From the NCBI GenBank assembly GCA_036172265.1, contig JASFBA010000017.1, positions 1-64,000 on the forward strand: a DNA stretch of 64,000 bases. The letters run 5' to 3'. Below, in pieces: positions 30,897 to 39,538 of this stretch; the first letter of the stretch is position 1; each line of letters begins with the position of its first letter. Below the pieces are notes generated by a model that was given only the letters and a program-made list of their open reading frames with translations, made no database searches and was not told the origin of the DNA. The DNA is from JASFBA01 sp036172265 (GTDB lineage Bacteria; Chloroflexota; Chloroflexia; DTKN01). Position numbers and translations under genes: made by a program.

Positions 30897-33314
30897 ATGG
30901 CTGTTTCCTCTGCCGGCCGGATGGGCCGGCTTCGTCTTTTCCCGCTGGTGATTTGCACCCTCCTGGTGCTCTATGGGATGTTGGGGCTGCTGTTTGTATT
31001 GCACCTGCCGGAGCGCCTTTTTCAGGCGGCGGCGCTCTGGCAGGACATAGGGGTTTTCGGTCGCCTTTCGGGATTGGGTATACCGCTTTCCTGGGAGTTG
31101 CCGGAGTGGCTGAGGGTGGTGGAAGCCCATTTCGAGGCCGGGGGGTGGCTGGTATGGCCGGCTTGGGGGATTGGATGTCTGGGCCTGGTGTTCCTGGCTG
31201 GCGGACGGCCAGGCGAAATGCCATCCCGTCGCTTTTCCTGGTCGGATGTCCTAGTCCTTTTCCTCCTTGCAGGTGTCCTTTTCCTGGGCTATGACTTGCG
31301 GGCGCGTTTTCTCCTGCCGCGGGCCGATGGAGCGGTTCCGGCTTCGCACTACGATGAGATGGTTTACCTGGAGGGGACGCTCCTCTGGCGGAATGGGGCG
31401 ATGCCCTATCGAGACTTTATGCTGGCCCATCCTCCCGGCATCCTCTATGCCTTCTGGCCGGCCACCTTCTTTGCCGAAAGGTGGGGTGGACCGGTCTATC
31501 TCGTTGCCGGGCGATGGATACAGTTGCTTTGCGGGCTTTTCAGTCTGCTGCTCCTCTACCTGGTCGGCCGGAGGCTAGGGGGACGCTGGGGTGGGGTTCT
31601 TGCGGCGCTTGTGCTGGCGGTAGACGTTCAGGCGGTACAGGTAGCGCCGCTGGAGACGGTGGTCAACCTGGCCACGGTGGCAGCGTTGGCCCTGTATCTG
31701 CTAGGGGGACGTATGAAGCAGGGCGGGGTGCGCTTCTTGCTGATGGCTGCTTCTGGGGGGTGTGCGGCGGGAGCGATGCTGGCCAAAGCGCCGGGGGGGG
31801 TTGCCCTCTTCCTTCTTGCCCTGTCGGCCCTGGGGGGCAAGAGATGGTGGGACCTCCTGGCCGGCGCGGTGGGCGCGGCGGCCACGGCGCTTCTTCTGGC
31901 CGGCCCCTTCTTCTTCCCAGCGGCGGAGGACTTCTGGCATCAGGTACTGGCTTTCCAGGTCCTGCGGCCCCAGGAGACGGTCGTCGGGCGCAACCACCTG
32001 GCGCGCATGGCCGACTATCCGGAGTCGCGCCTCACCTTCTTCCTAGTGGCGGTCGCGGTGGTGCTGGCCACGGCCGTGCTTCTTAGGGAGGCTTGGCGGG
32101 CCGGGCTGGGGCGCCGTGGCCGCCGCGCCCAAGTGGGCATGGCCGGCTGGCTCCTCCCTCTGACCCTGACGGTGCTTCTCCTGCTCCTCCTTTTTTCCTA
32201 CGGCCGGGCCTATCACTCCCGTTACTATATCCAGTTGGTGGTGCCCCTGGCGCTTCTGGTAGCGGTGGGGATCGGGCTGTTTCAGGAGGGATGGCGGGAT
32301 TGGCCGTACTGGGGGCGGGTTCCTGCCGGGGTCGTCCTGGCGGCCTTGATCCTCTTTGCCCTGCCCCTGCTGGAGGAGCAACGCCAGGTCGGACGGGAGG
32401 TGGAGTACGACGGCCTGGGGCGGGGGCATGTCTACGGGTCGGTGGGGGAGGCCCTTCGGGGGGCCGTGCCCGAGGGGGTAGAAGTGCTGGCCTTGGACCC
32501 GGGCTATGTGCTGATGGCCAATCGGCCACCGGCCCGTCTGCCCGGCGGCACCTATGTGGTGGACGGTTCAGGCCTGTTGTTCTATCGGGCGTTGGGAATC
32601 GGCGAGATGGGATGGGGGGAGGTCTGGGATGCAGCGCAACGGTTGCCCCGGGTTATGGATCCGGCGGAGATCGAGGAGAAGCGTAAGGAGGTCCTGCACC
32701 GGCCGGAGGCGCAGGATGTGATCGCTTCGGCGCTGTACCGAGCAGGGGCGGCGGTCGTGGATATGCGTATTGCCGCCGATGCTCAGGCGCCGGCGATGAC
32801 TCCACAGACGCAGGAACTGGTGAAAACACGGGGGCGGCAGATTTTCTCCCGGGAGTACACCGAGGCCTACCTGGTAGAACGGCGGTCATTTCTGGGGCGC
32901 AGCAGTGTTGGGCTGAACCTGTGGGATGTGAATTTACGGTTGCTCTCTTCCGATGGGGCGTGGCGGAAGTCGGCGTTGCCGGGGGAAGTGCTGGAAGTTT
33001 CGCCGGGCGAGGTGGTGCAGATCTCGCTGTACGAATATGTGGAGAGCCCGCCAACCGGCCCGTTGAAGGTGAACCTGGAACTGTGGGATGGACGGGGGGA
33101 CATTGAGGGATATGTGCGGGGGAGTTTGCATGGCGACGGGAAATGGACGGCCGGCTGGGTATATCAGGATCACTATAACCTCCCGATTCGACCGGATGTC
33201 CGACTGGGGGAGTATCGGCTGTACCTGACTCTGTTGGATGGCACGGGGAAGGCCGTCTCCTGGGAAGGGGGAGAGAGCCGGCTATTCCTGGGAGTGGTGA
33301 GGGTGGTGCGGTGA
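30897..33314 (+). CDS. Membrane glycosyltransferase, GT39/ArnT-like (GT-C fold)
   Basis: 805 residues. About a dozen membrane segments fill the first 510 residues. The first periplasmic loop has ASHYDEMVYLEGTLLW, the acidic D-E motif of GT-C enzymes, followed by GAMPYRDFMLAHPPGILY. A soluble C-terminal domain of about 290 residues contains VEVLALDPGYVLMANRPPARLPGG and a beta-rich tail. Such enzymes transfer sugars from polyprenyl-phosphate donors outside the membrane. Its stop overlaps the next gene's GTG. The coding strand is strikingly G-rich compared with genes beyond 37.7 kb. Confidence 0.8.
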   Translation: MAVSSAGRMGRLRLFPLVICTLLVLYGMLGLLFVLHLPERLFQAAALWQDIGVFGRLSGLGIPLSWELPEWLRVVEAHFEAGGWLVWPAWGIGCLGLVFLAGGRPGEMPSRRFSWSDVLVLFLLAGVLFLGYDLRARFLLPRADGAVPASHYDEMVYLEGTLLWRNGAMPYRDFMLAHPPGILYAFWPATFFAERWGGPVYLVAGRWIQLLCGLFSLLLLYLVGRRLGGRWGGVLAALVLAVDVQAVQVAPLETVVNLATVAALALYLLGGRMKQGGVRFLLMAASGGCAAGAMLAKAPGGVALFLLALSALGGKRWWDLLAGAVGAAATALLLAGPFFFPAAEDFWHQVLAFQVLRPQETVVGRNHLARMADYPESRLTFFLVAVAVVLATAVLLREAWRAGLGRRGRRAQVGMAGWLLPLTLTVLLLLLLFSYGRAYHSRYYIQLVVPLALLVAVGIGLFQEGWRDWPYWGRVPAGVVLAALILFALPLLEEQRQVGREVEYDGLGRGHVYGSVGEALRGAVPEGVEVLALDPGYVLMANRPPARLPGGTYVVDGSGLLFYRALGIGEMGWGEVWDAAQRLPRVMDPAEIEEKRKEVLHRPEAQDVIASALYRAGAAVVDMRIAADAQAPAMTPQTQELVKTRGRQIFSREYTEAYLVERRSFLGRSSVGLNLWDVNLRLLSSDGAWRKSALPGEVLEVSPGEVVQISLYEYVESPPTGPLKVNLELWDGRGDIEGYVRGSLHGDGKWTAGWVYQDHYNLPIRPDVRLGEYRLYLTLLDGTGKAVSWEGGESRLFLGVVRVVR

Positions 33315-35326
33315 AGAACTTCTGGCGTGAAGAAGCCGGGATATTGTGGAAGAGCCTGCGGCATCCGGCCTTTTTCCTGGTGGTTGGGTTCTTCCTGGTA
33401 GTCTACGGTGTGGTTCTGCACTTGCCTTTCGTACTGGACCTGGATGTGGGAGCCGGGCTGGAGCCACCGCGGATGAACAGTTTCGATCACCTGATCGGGA
33501 GGACCTTTGAGGAAAGGGTGGGCCGGCCTTATGAAGCAACCTTTCTGGAGGGTTTCTACGCAGAGGAACGTTTGGGGGGAGAGACGCTGCGCTGGAGCGA
33601 ACCAGAGGCGTACCTGCGGGTTGGCGGAGTAGCCCGGGGGCCGCATCTTCTGCGTCTGCGGATGCGAGGGGCTTCGGTGGAGAGCAAGACCCGACTGGAC
33701 ATTGGAGGCCATCTTCTGGCCGAACTTGTTCCGCCGGCCTCGTGGTATGTCTATGACTTTGTGTTGGACCCTGGCTTCTGGACCGGCAACTCCGTAGTTG
33801 TGCGCTTTTCCAGCACCCCGGTTCGTCCTGGCGGAGAGGACGTGCGCCCTCTGGGGGTGGGGTTGGAACGGGCGACCTGGGTGGGGTGGGAGTACGGCCG
33901 GCGACTTTACTTGCCGCCGCTGGCGCTGGCTCTGGCCGGTGTGGTGGCTTTGTTCCACCTGGGGTTGTGCCGGGCCGGGCTGAGGAGCAAGTTGGCGGGA
34001 GGAGGATCTTCTCTCCTGGGAACGGTGTTGCTGGCCGGTCTGCTGGCGGCACGGCCCTTTACGGCCGCCTATGCCGGGGGCCTTTTGAAAGCGGCAGCGC
34101 TTTCTTACCCGTTGCTTGTCCTGGTGTTACGGGCGGCGGCTGCCCTTCTGCACCAGGGGCAGGTTTTTCCTCGGAAGCAGACATGGTCGTTTCTGGCCGT
34201 GCTCTTTCTGGTACTTTTTCTGCTCCGTTTTGGAGGTGCCCTTTCTCCGCGCTATGCTGCCCACGATGCCCTTTTCCATGTGAACCAGTTGCTTTTTGCC
34301 GAACGGGGCATGCTCTTTGTCCCGCACCTTTCCATCGAGGCGCAATTCATCCCCGATCCTTATCCGAGGGCCTTTTACGTACTTCTAGCGCCATTGACGC
34401 TGCTTGTAGAAAATCGGGAGGTCCTGCTGGCCTTGGTTCTGGCGGTTCTGGGAAGCAGCGAGGTTTTCCTTCTGTGGTTCCTGGCGCGCCAGATGGTGGA
34501 TGAACAGACCGGCCGGTGGGTTGTCCTGCTCTACGTGGCCTTTCCGATCGGATGGGGGGCATACTGGAGCGGCATCTACACCAACCTTTTTGCTTCCTGG
34601 CTGGTTTTGCTGGTAGCAGTAGGTATAGTTTTGGCTTTTCAGGGGAAAGTTTCGACTTCGTTGGGGCTGTGGATGCCCTTGTGGGGGCTTTTCCTTTTGG
34701 CGCATTTTGGAATGCTGATTCTTTGGATTCCCGTGCTTCTGCTCTGGGGCCTTGTGCTTTACAGGTGGGGAAGGGGCCGGCAACGGTGGGTTCTGCGTTG
34801 GTTGTTGCTGGCTTTGCTGGGATCCACTTTGCTCTCGATCGTGCTTTACTACAGTGCCTTCGCTGACTTTTTCCGCACGATGCTTCAACTCCCCCTTTCC
34901 TCGTTCCGGGAAGCGGCTGGTTCAGGTGGAGGAGTTGGCCTTTCGCCGGAGCGGACGAGGGCAGAACTGGAGGTCTGGTGGCGATGGGGGGTTATGGTAG
35001 GCTATAGTGGAATAGGGATGGGGTTGGGGCTGTTGGGATTGGCAACCAAGCGAAAGAGCACGGTCCTCGGCCTTTTCCAAATGATGTTGGTTGTGGCGGT
35101 TTTCTTTTGGGCCATCTCGATGCTGACCTTTTTCTTCACCCGTTATATGCTTTTCCTGTTGCCGCCGGTAGCCGTAGGTACCGGGGTGGTCTTGGCAAAC
35201 TGGTGGCGGAGGGGGCCGGCTGGCCGTATCGTTGCTGCGGTGCTTGCAGGGTATATGGGGTGGATGACGCTCTCGATGTGGGTAGGGCTGTGCCTTTTCG
35301 GCCTGCGACCGTTACACGTGATCTAG
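33311..35326 (+). CDS. Large polytopic membrane protein, probable GT-C-like partner
   Basis: 671 residues. One membrane segment at about 20-42 is followed by an extracytoplasmic beta-rich domain of about 150 residues (e.g. HLLRLRMRGASVESKTRLDIGG), then roughly eleven membrane segments. The loop SPRYAAHDALFHVNQLLF with its Asp/His may be a GT-C-type active loop, but no family could be assigned with confidence. The start GTG overlaps the upstream stop (GTGA), so it is translationally coupled to the GT39-like gene and the two likely act together in cell-surface glycan assembly. Confidence 0.72.
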   Translation: MKNFWREEAGILWKSLRHPAFFLVVGFFLVVYGVVLHLPFVLDLDVGAGLEPPRMNSFDHLIGRTFEERVGRPYEATFLEGFYAEERLGGETLRWSEPEAYLRVGGVARGPHLLRLRMRGASVESKTRLDIGGHLLAELVPPASWYVYDFVLDPGFWTGNSVVVRFSSTPVRPGGEDVRPLGVGLERATWVGWEYGRRLYLPPLALALAGVVALFHLGLCRAGLRSKLAGGGSSLLGTVLLAGLLAARPFTAAYAGGLLKAAALSYPLLVLVLRAAAALLHQGQVFPRKQTWSFLAVLFLVLFLLRFGGALSPRYAAHDALFHVNQLLFAERGMLFVPHLSIEAQFIPDPYPRAFYVLLAPLTLLVENREVLLALVLAVLGSSEVFLLWFLARQMVDEQTGRWVVLLYVAFPIGWGAYWSGIYTNLFASWLVLLVAVGIVLAFQGKVSTSLGLWMPLWGLFLLAHFGMLILWIPVLLLWGLVLYRWGRGRQRWVLRWLLLALLGSTLLSIVLYYSAFADFFRTMLQLPLSSFREAAGSGGGVGLSPERTRAELEVWWRWGVMVGYSGIGMGLGLLGLATKRKSTVLGLFQMMLVVAVFFWAISMLTFFFTRYMLFLLPPVAVGTGVVLANWWRRGPAGRIVAAVLAGYMGWMTLSMWVGLCLFGLRPLHVI

Positions 35327-35345
35327 TATTGACATAATTATGCAC

Positions 35346-35374
35346 TTGCCTTCTCGAAGCATTCGTGGTAAAAT
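35346..35374 (+). promoter_or_regulatory. Promoter of the VTT-domain gene
   Basis: TTGCCT (35346-35351), 17-base spacer ending TGG, TAAAAT (35369-35374). It lies 16 bases after an ATTGACATAATTA motif at 35330-35342. Confidence 0.75.
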
Positions 35375-35400
35375 TTATCGGTAAAGAGGTAGCATATCCG

Positions 35401-36012
35401 ATGGATGCAGGGCATGGTGTTCCGGTTCAGGAGGTGATGTGTCCCGGTTGGGCCGCTGGGTGGCGGGCTTTCTGGCGGGAAAACGGGCGTTATCTGATCT
35501 CGATTCTGGCCTCGGTGGTGTTGACGGCCGTGCTCGTGCTCCTGCCGGTCTTTTTCCCGGTGGACTATTCGGCGTTAGGGGGGTATGGGTATCTAGGGGT
35601 TTTCCTGGCGACGCTTTTGCCCAGCGCGACGGTTATTTTTCCCAGCCCCACGCTGGCGGCGGCCTTGATCGCCGGCACTTTTCTGAACCCTTTTCTGGTA
35701 GGGTTGGTGGCCGGGCTGGGAGCTGCGCTGGGGGAAATTACGGGGTATATGGCTGGCTATGGGGGCAGTGTTCTGGTTGCCCGTTCTTCCCGTTACCGCC
35801 GTATTCGGGAGGTGGTGGGGCGTTATGGTCTGATGGCCATTGCTGTTTTGGCCTTTATCCCCAACCCCTTTTTCGATCTAGCGGGCATTGCCTCGGGCAC
35901 AGCCCGTGTCCCGCTATGGCGGTTTTTGCTGGTCTGTTTTTTGGGCAAGGCTGCACGCTTTATCCTGATCGCTTATCTGGGCTATTGGGGTGTAGCCTGG
36001 GGACTGATGTAA
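35401..36012 (+). CDS. VTT/DedA-like (SNARE-associated) membrane protein
   Basis: 203 residues with about five hydrophobic segments. The VTT signature region is visible: LGVFLATLLPSATVIFPSPT, LGAALGEITGYMAGYGG (G-x3-G re-entrant motif) and FIPNPFFDLAGIASGTARV. Relatives are lipid scramblases or DedA-type transporters needed for envelope homeostasis. An ATG 12 codons upstream lies before the predicted transcription start, so ATG 35401 with AAAGAGG is chosen. Eighteen bases separate it from the next gene. Confidence 0.82.
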   Translation: MDAGHGVPVQEVMCPGWAAGWRAFWRENGRYLISILASVVLTAVLVLLPVFFPVDYSALGGYGYLGVFLATLLPSATVIFPSPTLAAALIAGTFLNPFLVGLVAGLGAALGEITGYMAGYGGSVLVARSSRYRRIREVVGRYGLMAIAVLAFIPNPFFDLAGIASGTARVPLWRFLLVCFLGKAARFILIAYLGYWGVAWGLM

Positions 36013-36030
36013 CTTACAGGAGGAGTGGGA

Positions 36031-37629
36031 ATGAAACTGGTCACGGCTGAGGAGATGCGTCGGGCCGAGCAGGCGGCGGTGGAGGCGGGGGACAGTTGGG
36101 AGGGCCTGATGGAGCGAGCGGGCCAGGCCGTAGCCCGGGAGGTACTGGCCCGGGTGAAAAAGGGGGGGCGACGGATCTTGCTCCTGGTGGGGCCGGGGAA
36201 CAACGGAGGGGATGCTCTGGTGGCCGGCCGGCATCTTGTGGGGGCCGGACACAAGGTTATAGCCTACCTTTGGAATCGAGGGGGAGCGGCCGACCGTCTG
36301 CTAGAGGTGCTGGAGGAAAGCGGCGGCGAAATCGTCCGAGCGGATGCCGACACAGGGCTGGAGGTATTGCGGCGGGAAGTGGGAAAGGCTGATGTGGTTG
36401 TGGATGGTTTGCTGGGCATGGGATTGACCCGGCCGATTGAGGGCCTGTTGCGGGACATTGTGGAGGAGGTGAATCGGATTTCTGGCCCGCTGGTTGTGGC
36501 GGTGGACCTGCCCACCGGAGTTCATGCTGACACAGGGCAGATTATGGGAGTGGCGATTCGGGCGGCGGTTACGGTGACGATGGGTTGGGCGAAGCGAGGA
36601 TTGTACCAATTTCCTGGAGCGGGGTATGTGGGGGAAGTGGTTATGGCCGAGGTCGGGATTCCGGAAGAGCATCTCCGGGATGTTCAGGTAGAACTCCTGG
36701 ATGTGGAGCGATTGCGGCCGGCCCTGCCGTTACGTCGTCGGGATGCGCACAAGGGGACGTTTGGTCGGGTGATGGTGGTGGCTGGTTCGCTCCATTACAC
36801 GGGAGCGCCGTATTTGGCGGCGATGGCGGCTTATCGGGTGGGGGCAGGGCTGGTAACGCTGGCACCGCCGCGCACGATCTATCCGATTCTAGCGGCGCGG
36901 GCGCTGGAGACCACTTTCTTGCCGCTTCCGGAGGGAGAAGTTGGGGCCATCGGTGAGGGGGCGATCAAAGTGTTGGGCGAGGCCATTGGGCGTTATCAGG
37001 TGCTGGTCCTGGGATGCGGGTTAGGACAAGAGGAGGGGACGGTGGCCTTTGTGCGGAGGTTGCTGCGGGTGCGGGAGCGGATTCAGTCGGGAATCGGCTT
37101 CCTTCCGCGGTTGGAGGTAGAGGAATTTGAGGGGGAGTTGCCGCTCATGGTTCTGGATGCCGATGGGTTGAACGCGTTGGCTGGTGTGCCGGAGTGGTGG
37201 AAAAACCTTCCGCCGGGTCGAGTGGTGCTGACGCCACATCCGGGGGAAATGGCGCGGCTACTGGGGGCCTCGCAGGAGGAAGTACTGGCCTCGCGGATCG
37301 CCGTAGCCCAGCGGGCGGCGACGACGTGGAAGCAGGTGGTAGTTTTCAAGGGGGCGAACACGGTGATAGCGCATCCAGAAGGTCGAGTGGTGGTGAATCC
37401 GGTGGCCTGTCCGGCGCTGGCGACTGCGGGGACGGGAGATGTGTTGGCCGGGGCGATTGGCGGCTTCCTGGCCCAAGGGGTAGCGCCCTTTGAAGCGGCG
37501 TTGTTGGGGGTGTATCTCCACAGTTTAGCGGGGAAGATTGTGGAGGAAGAAGTCGGACCGGCGGGAGGTGTGGCTAGCCAGGTTCTGGAGGCCCTGCCTC
37601 GGGCTCTCCAGCGTTTAGCCGGAGGGTAG
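36031..37629 (+). CDS. nnr: Bifunctional NAD(P)HX epimerase / ADP-dependent NAD(P)HX dehydratase
   Basis: 532 residues with two repair activities for hydrated NADH/NADPH. The N-terminal YjeF epimerase (about 1-210) has ILLLVGPGNNGGDALVAGRHL and VVDGLLGMGLTRPI, and VAVDLPTGVHADTG. The C-terminal dehydratase (about 225-530) has KGTFGRVMVVAGSLHYTGAP, VLDADGLNALAG, LTPHPGEMARLLG, VVFKGANTVI and the signature ALATAGTGDVLAGAIGG. ATG 36031 with AGGAGG seven bases upstream; a GTG two codons earlier is less likely. Third-position G is very frequent. Confidence 0.96.
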   Translation: MKLVTAEEMRRAEQAAVEAGDSWEGLMERAGQAVAREVLARVKKGGRRILLLVGPGNNGGDALVAGRHLVGAGHKVIAYLWNRGGAADRLLEVLEESGGEIVRADADTGLEVLRREVGKADVVVDGLLGMGLTRPIEGLLRDIVEEVNRISGPLVVAVDLPTGVHADTGQIMGVAIRAAVTVTMGWAKRGLYQFPGAGYVGEVVMAEVGIPEEHLRDVQVELLDVERLRPALPLRRRDAHKGTFGRVMVVAGSLHYTGAPYLAAMAAYRVGAGLVTLAPPRTIYPILAARALETTFLPLPEGEVGAIGEGAIKVLGEAIGRYQVLVLGCGLGQEEGTVAFVRRLLRVRERIQSGIGFLPRLEVEEFEGELPLMVLDADGLNALAGVPEWWKNLPPGRVVLTPHPGEMARLLGASQEEVLASRIAVAQRAATTWKQVVVFKGANTVIAHPEGRVVVNPVACPALATAGTGDVLAGAIGGFLAQGVAPFEAALLGVYLHSLAGKIVEEEVGPAGGVASQVLEALPRALQRLAGG

Positions 37630-37663
37630 CCAGGAGAAAAGACGCAAGCCGTTCCCCACCTTG

Positions 37664-37742
37664 ATTTCCTAAGAGCATTTTCATGCTCTTCTAGGATTTC
37701 TAAAATAAATTTAGCATGGAGAGCAAAATGCTCTTAGGAAAT
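37664..37742. repeat. 79-bp AT-rich inverted-repeat element
   Basis: Perfect 18-bp terminal inverted repeats: ATTTCCTAAGAGCATTTT (37664-37681) and its complement (37725-37742). Inside are alternative hairpins: TCCTA-AGAGCAT (37667-37678) with ATGCTCT..TAGGA (37683-37696), AGAGCA with TGCTCT around 37720-37733, and CTAAA-ATAAA-TTTAG (37700-37714). The composition is about 65 percent AT in a GC-rich genome. It could be a miniature mobile element, a regulatory RNA switch ahead of the phosphorylase gene, or a recombination site. Confidence 0.75.
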
Positions 37743-37793
37743 ATCCGCCCTGATAGGTGGACAGAGTGGCCTGGAAAACTTGAGGAGATGCCA

Positions 37794-39107
37794 ATGCCCG
37801 AAACCTTTTCCATCGTCGATCTGATCCTGAAGAAAAAGGCCGGCTTGCTCCTCTCGGCCGAGGAAATCGATACCATCGTCCAGGGCTATACTCGGGGACA
37901 TATCCCCGATTATCAGATGGCCGCCTGGCTCATGGCCGTCTGCTGGCGCGGCATGGATGAAAGGGAAACCGCCGATCTGACCCTCGCCATGGCCCGCTCC
38001 GGCGAGACCTTGGACTTTCACGACCTTGCCCCCATTATCGTGGATAAACACAGCACCGGCGGCGTCGGCGACAAGACCAGCCTGGTCCTCACTCCCCTGG
38101 TCGCTTCTTGCGGCCTCACCGTGGCCAAAATGAGCGGTCGCGGCCTGGGCTTTTCCGGAGGCACGATGGATAAACTCGAGTCCATCCCCGGCTTCCGCGC
38201 CGAACTTTCTCCGGCCGAGTTCCGCGAAGCCGTCCGCCGCGTGGGACTGGCCATCACCGGCCAGTCAGCCAACCTCGTCCCAGCCGATAAGAAAATCTAT
38301 GCCCTGCGCGACGTAACCGGCACCGTAGATAGCCTCCCTTTGATCGCCAGCAGCATTATGAGCAAGAAACTTGCGGCCGGAAGCGATTGTATCGTCCTCG
38401 ACGTCAAGGTCGGCCAGGGCGCTTTCATGCCCACCTTGGAAAAAGCCCGGACCCTGGCTCAGATGATGCTCCAGATCGGCCGGCGCGCCGGCCGAAAGGT
38501 CCGCGCCGTCCTCTCCAACATGGACCAACCCCTGGGTCGGGCTGTCGGAAACGCCCTCGAACTCCGAGAAGCCATCCAAACCCTCCAGGGCCAGGGGCCG
38601 GCCGACCTCCTTGAACTCTGCCTGACTCTGGGAAGCCTTCTCCTGGAAATGGCCGGAAAAGCCCAAACCTCCGAGGAAGCCCGTCAAATCCTCCTGGAAC
38701 GTCTGGAGAGCGGCGCCGCTTGGGAAAAGTTCTGCGCCTTTATCGCCGGACAGGGCGGCGACGTCGAGTACATCCGCCACCCCGAACGCCTTCCCCAAGC
38801 CCGTCTGATCGAACCTCTCCTTTCTCCTCAAGATGGCTACGTGGCCGAAGTGGATGCCCGCCAGGTGGCCGAGGCCTGCCTAGTGCTGGGAGCCGGCCGG
38901 ATGGTCAAAGATGCCCCGATTGACCACGCCGTAGGCGTGGTCCTCCAGGCAAAAATCGGGGAAACGGTACAAAAGGGACAACCGGTAGCCATGATTCACG
39001 CCAACGACCCGGAGCGCTTGAAACAGGCCCGTGAGATTCTGGCCCAGGGTTTTCGTTTCAGCCCCTACCCTGTCTCCTCGCCGCCTGTAATTCTGGAAAT
39101 CCTCTGA
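37794..39107 (+). CDS. Pyrimidine-nucleoside phosphorylase / thymidine phosphorylase
   Basis: 437 residues. It cleaves thymidine or uridine with phosphate to give the base and (deoxy)ribose 1-phosphate. N-terminal helical domain SAEEIDTIVQGYTRGHIPDYQ, family signature SGRGLGFSGGTMDKLESIPG, phosphate-binding VDKHSTGGVGDKTSLVL, and ALRDVTGTVDSLPLIASSIMSKK. The C-terminal biotin-like domain is near 350-437. Start ATG 37794 with GAGGAG six bases upstream; the frame opens earlier inside the AT-rich element. Which of deoA or pdp it is cannot be decided by eye. C-rich third positions contrast with the preceding gene. Confidence 0.93.
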   Translation: MPETFSIVDLILKKKAGLLLSAEEIDTIVQGYTRGHIPDYQMAAWLMAVCWRGMDERETADLTLAMARSGETLDFHDLAPIIVDKHSTGGVGDKTSLVLTPLVASCGLTVAKMSGRGLGFSGGTMDKLESIPGFRAELSPAEFREAVRRVGLAITGQSANLVPADKKIYALRDVTGTVDSLPLIASSIMSKKLAAGSDCIVLDVKVGQGAFMPTLEKARTLAQMMLQIGRRAGRKVRAVLSNMDQPLGRAVGNALELREAIQTLQGQGPADLLELCLTLGSLLLEMAGKAQTSEEARQILLERLESGAAWEKFCAFIAGQGGDVEYIRHPERLPQARLIEPLLSPQDGYVAEVDARQVAEACLVLGAGRMVKDAPIDHAVGVVLQAKIGETVQKGQPVAMIHANDPERLKQAREILAQGFRFSPYPVSSPPVILEIL

Positions 39108-39317
39108 ACAGCAAGGAGGAGCAAGATGGAATCCGCGTTGCCTCTGGGCTGCATACTGGACAAATCTTCGACAACGCTGCGCCTCACGTCTGACCCGAAA
39201 GAGAGGACCCGCTGCCGGCTTCGCCGCCGTCTTTGGCCTGCCGTACCCGCTGGTTACCCTGTTTGTGCCCTAAAGTGGCATTATGGTGGGGATCTATTGA
39301 CCGGCAGGAGGAGGCCC

Positions 39318-39455
39318 ATGATGAAACGGATAGCGATCTTGCTGGCTCTGGCCGTCGTGCTTCTGCTGGCCGGCCGCGTCCTGGCGATGTCCTCGGCTAA
39401 CTACCGGCTGGACTGGTTCGTCCCGCTCACCGGTCTGGTGCTGCGGAACTTCTAG
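39318..39455 (+). CDS. 45-residue secreted peptide, probable truncated remnant of an exported protein
   Basis: MMKRIAILLALAVVLLLAGR is a signal peptide ending VLA, followed by MSSANYRLDWFVPLTG and then VLRNF and a stop. The S-x-N-Y-R-L-D-W-F-x-P-L-T-G block resembles the mature N-terminus of longer secreted proteins I associate with Chloroflexota, which continue for well over 100 residues. Here the frame stops exactly where a CCCTCA-type intergenic repeat begins. Ribosome site GGAGGAGGCCC. An upstream in-frame ATG at 39126 with AAGGAGGAGCAAG gives 64 more residues without recognisable features. Either a remnant or a real small secreted peptide. Confidence 0.5.
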   Translation: MMKRIAILLALAVVLLLAGRVLAMSSANYRLDWFVPLTGLVLRNF

Positions 39456-39530
39456 CCCTCACTCCACTCCCCCTTATCCCCCTCTCCGCTGCGGAGAGGG
39501 GGGAGGGGACAGGGGGTGAGGGCCAGGGGG
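39456..39530. repeat. CCCTCA/TGAGGG intergenic repeat with hairpin
   Basis: CCCTCACTCCACTCCCCC and GGACAGGGGGTGAGGGCC are inverted arms around CCCCCTCTCCGC-TGCGGAGAGGGGG, which forms a strong hairpin (about 39479-39503). A degenerate copy with the CCCTCATCCCCCGACCCCC sequence is at 49939-49995. It separates the truncated peptide gene from the beta-helix gene. Confidence 0.7.
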
Positions 39531-39538
39531 CCTCTCCT

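Noticed and set aside
35365..35400. The earlier ATG for the VTT protein.
   Set aside because: It lies upstream of the predicted transcription start, overlapping the -10 hexamer.
37664..37742. A dif recombination site inside the palindromic element.
   Set aside because: The central CTAAA-ATAAA-TTTAG has the right size, but the XerC and XerD arms do not match known dif consensus closely enough to call it.
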